From the NCBI GenBank assembly GCA_029858755.1, contig JAOUEK010000127.1, positions 1-6,370 of the forward strand: 6,370 nt of DNA, given 5' to 3'. Origin of the DNA: Thermoleophilia bacterium (GTDB lineage Bacteria; Actinomycetota; Thermoleophilia; Gaiellales; Gaiellaceae). Shown here one piece after another: positions 5,207-6,370 of the stretch. A model generated the notes under the pieces. It did not search any database, was not told the origin of the DNA, and worked only from the letters and a program-made list of their open reading frames with translations. Each line of letters opens with the position of its first letter. Positions within the stretch are counted from its first letter, which is position 1. The position numbers and the translations under genes were made by a program.

Positions 5207-6370
5207 ATGCCGTACCGCCTGCGACCGACCCGCGACCTCGACGAGTTCCGTGCGGCGCTGCGGCCGATCACGCACTACTTCGGCGCCTCGGTCAGCGAGG
5301 AAGACGCGGACCGGTTCGCGAGGCTGCTGCCGCTCGACCGCTTCCACGTCGTCTTCGAGGAGCGCGCGATCGTCGGTGGCGCGGGAGCCTTCCCCTTCGA
5401 GCTGACCGTCCCCGGCGGCCCGGTGCCGTGCGCCGGCGTCACTGTCGTCGGCGTCCTGCCCACGCACGTGCGCCGCGGGCTGCTGGGCAGGATGATGCGT
5501 GCGCAGCTGGCCGACATCCGTGAGCGGGGGGAGCCGCTCGCCGCGCTGTGGGCGTCGGCCGAGACGCTCTACGGCCGCTACGGCTACGGACTGGCGACCA
5601 CGGGGCTCGGCGTGAAGGCCGACCTGCACCGCGTCGGGCTCCGCGCGGGCCTGCCCGCGCGGGAAGGGAGCGTGCGGCTGCTCGACGACGCCGAGTCGCT
5701 CCGCGCCCTGCCGCCGCTCTACGATCGCATCCGCCGGCGCACCACGGGCTTCCTCTCGCGCTCGCGCGACTGGTGGGAGCACCGGGTGCTCCGCGACACC
5801 CCGGAGCGCCGTCGTGGCGCCGGCCACCTGGAGCGTGCGCTGCTCGAGCTCGACGGCCGCGCAGCGGGGTACGCGCTGTACCGCGTCGCCCAGGAGGGGA
5901 GCGGGGCCGACTGGGTGAAGATCGTCCGCGTCACCGAGGCCTTCGGCGTCGACGCGCGCGCGACCCGTGAGGTCTGGCGCTTCCTGCTCGGGATCGACTG
6001 GATGGACACGCTCGAGGCGTGGCACCTGCCGCTCGACCACCCGCTGAAGCTGATCGTGGCGCGGATGAACCTGCTCGAGGCACGGGAGCTGGACGCACTC
6101 TGGGTGCGGTTGGTCGACGTCGGTGCAGCCCTCACCGCGCGCGCTTACACCGGCAACGGCCGCCTCACCCTCGAGGTCACCGACGACCCCGTGCTTCCGG
6201 ACAACGTCGGCCGCTGGACGATCGAGGGAGGCGTCGCCCGACGCTCCCGGCGGCGCCCGGACGTCCGGCTGGACGTGCAGACGCTGGGCATGGCCTACCT
6301 GGGAGGGTTCTCGTTCGCGCAGCTGGCACGCGGCGAGCTCGTGGAGGAGGTGGCCTCTGGCGGCATCGCC
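5207..6370 (+). CDS. Eis-family N-acetyltransferase (3' end outside window)
   Basis: Open from ATG 5207 to the window edge, 388 codons with no stop; family members are about 400-420 residues, so only the last few tens of residues are missing. Eis enzymes are GNAT acetyltransferases; mycobacterial Eis acetylates several amines of aminoglycosides and lysines of proteins or peptides. Visible hallmarks are the acetyl-CoA binding segment VVGVLPTHVRRGLLG at 80-94, IRERGEPLAALWASAETLYGR beginning at 104, GYGLAT at 126-131, the second GNAT-like domain (about 155-300), and an SCP2-like C-terminal domain from about 300 (ALWVRLVDVGAAL, then LGMAYLGGFS at 360-369). Tyr122 in LYGRYGYG is likely the counterpart of catalytic Tyr126 of Mycobacterium tuberculosis Eis. 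The C-terminal carboxylate, also implicated in catalysis there, cannot be seen. The start is fixed by the typical N-terminus (YRLRPTRDLDEFRA) and the -10 upstream. Its natural substrate here is unknown, and aminoglycoside resistance should not be assumed. Confidence 0.93.
   Translation, partial: MPYRLRPTRDLDEFRAALRPITHYFGASVSEEDADRFARLLPLDRFHVVFEERAIVGGAGAFPFELTVPGGPVPCAGVTVVGVLPTHVRRGLLGRMMRAQLADIRERGEPLAALWASAETLYGRYGYGLATTGLGVKADLHRVGLRAGLPAREGSVRLLDDAESLRALPPLYDRIRRRTTGFLSRSRDWWEHRVLRDTPERRRGAGHLERALLELDGRAAGYALYRVAQEGSGADWVKIVRVTEAFGVDARATREVWRFLLGIDWMDTLEAWHLPLDHPLKLIVARMNLLEARELDALWVRLVDVGAALTARAYTGNGRLTLEVTDDPVLPDNVGRWTIEGGVARRSRRRPDVRLDVQTLGMAYLGGFSFAQLARGELVEEVASGGIA

Noticed and set aside
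5150..6040. A 296-codon minus-strand frame opposite the Eis-like gene
   Set aside because: The plus strand carries an uninterrupted Eis-family protein through this whole stretch. The antisense product has no family features.

Overview
The window is about 70% G+C with the codon bias and protein repertoire of an actinomycete-type bacterium (Actinomycetota). The pattern of several genes whose start codon lies 6-7 nt after a TANNNT -10 hexamer, implying leaderless mRNAs, also fits that phylum. A deep-branching class such as Thermoleophilia is possible but is only an impression; nothing here fixes the genus. No rRNA, tRNA, CRISPR array, insertion sequence or phage gene was seen.

Layout. (1) Positions 2-1662, plus strand: the end of a BtuCD/FecCDE-type import operon, with a 5'-truncated membrane permease and its ATPase, translationally coupled by a GTGA overlap. 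They would power uptake of a metal chelate such as an iron-siderophore, heme or cobalamin. The substrate cannot be decided because the binding-protein gene is outside the window. (2) Positions 1655-2557, minus strand: a tandem-domain GNAT acetyltransferase of unknown substrate, whose stop overlaps the ATPase stop tail-to-tail by 8 bp. (3) Positions 2558-2628: a short divergent control region, about 50% A+T in an otherwise GC-rich window. It carries two separate dyads and a good promoter. (4) Positions 2629-2943, plus strand: a minimal 104-residue PadR-family repressor, followed by a strong hairpin. (5) Positions 3006-5177, plus strand: a complete PcrA/UvrD superfamily 1A helicase for DNA repair and replication-conflict resolution. 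(6) From 5207 to the window end, plus strand: an Eis-family N-acetyltransferase, cut off by the window edge.

The genes are mostly ordinary housekeeping or accessory genes and no new multi-gene system is evident. The most interesting material is regulatory. The padR/GNAT divergent promoter has a candidate PadR operator (GTATAC-N8-GTATGC) placed over the -10 and start codon, plus an independent perfect 7-bp dyad. Three consecutive plus-strand genes look leaderless. The Eis gene's -10 is bracketed by a perfect GC-rich inverted repeat. A plausible but unproven reading is that PadR represses both itself and the divergent acetyltransferase in response to a small ligand, while pcrA and eis are driven by their own promoters.
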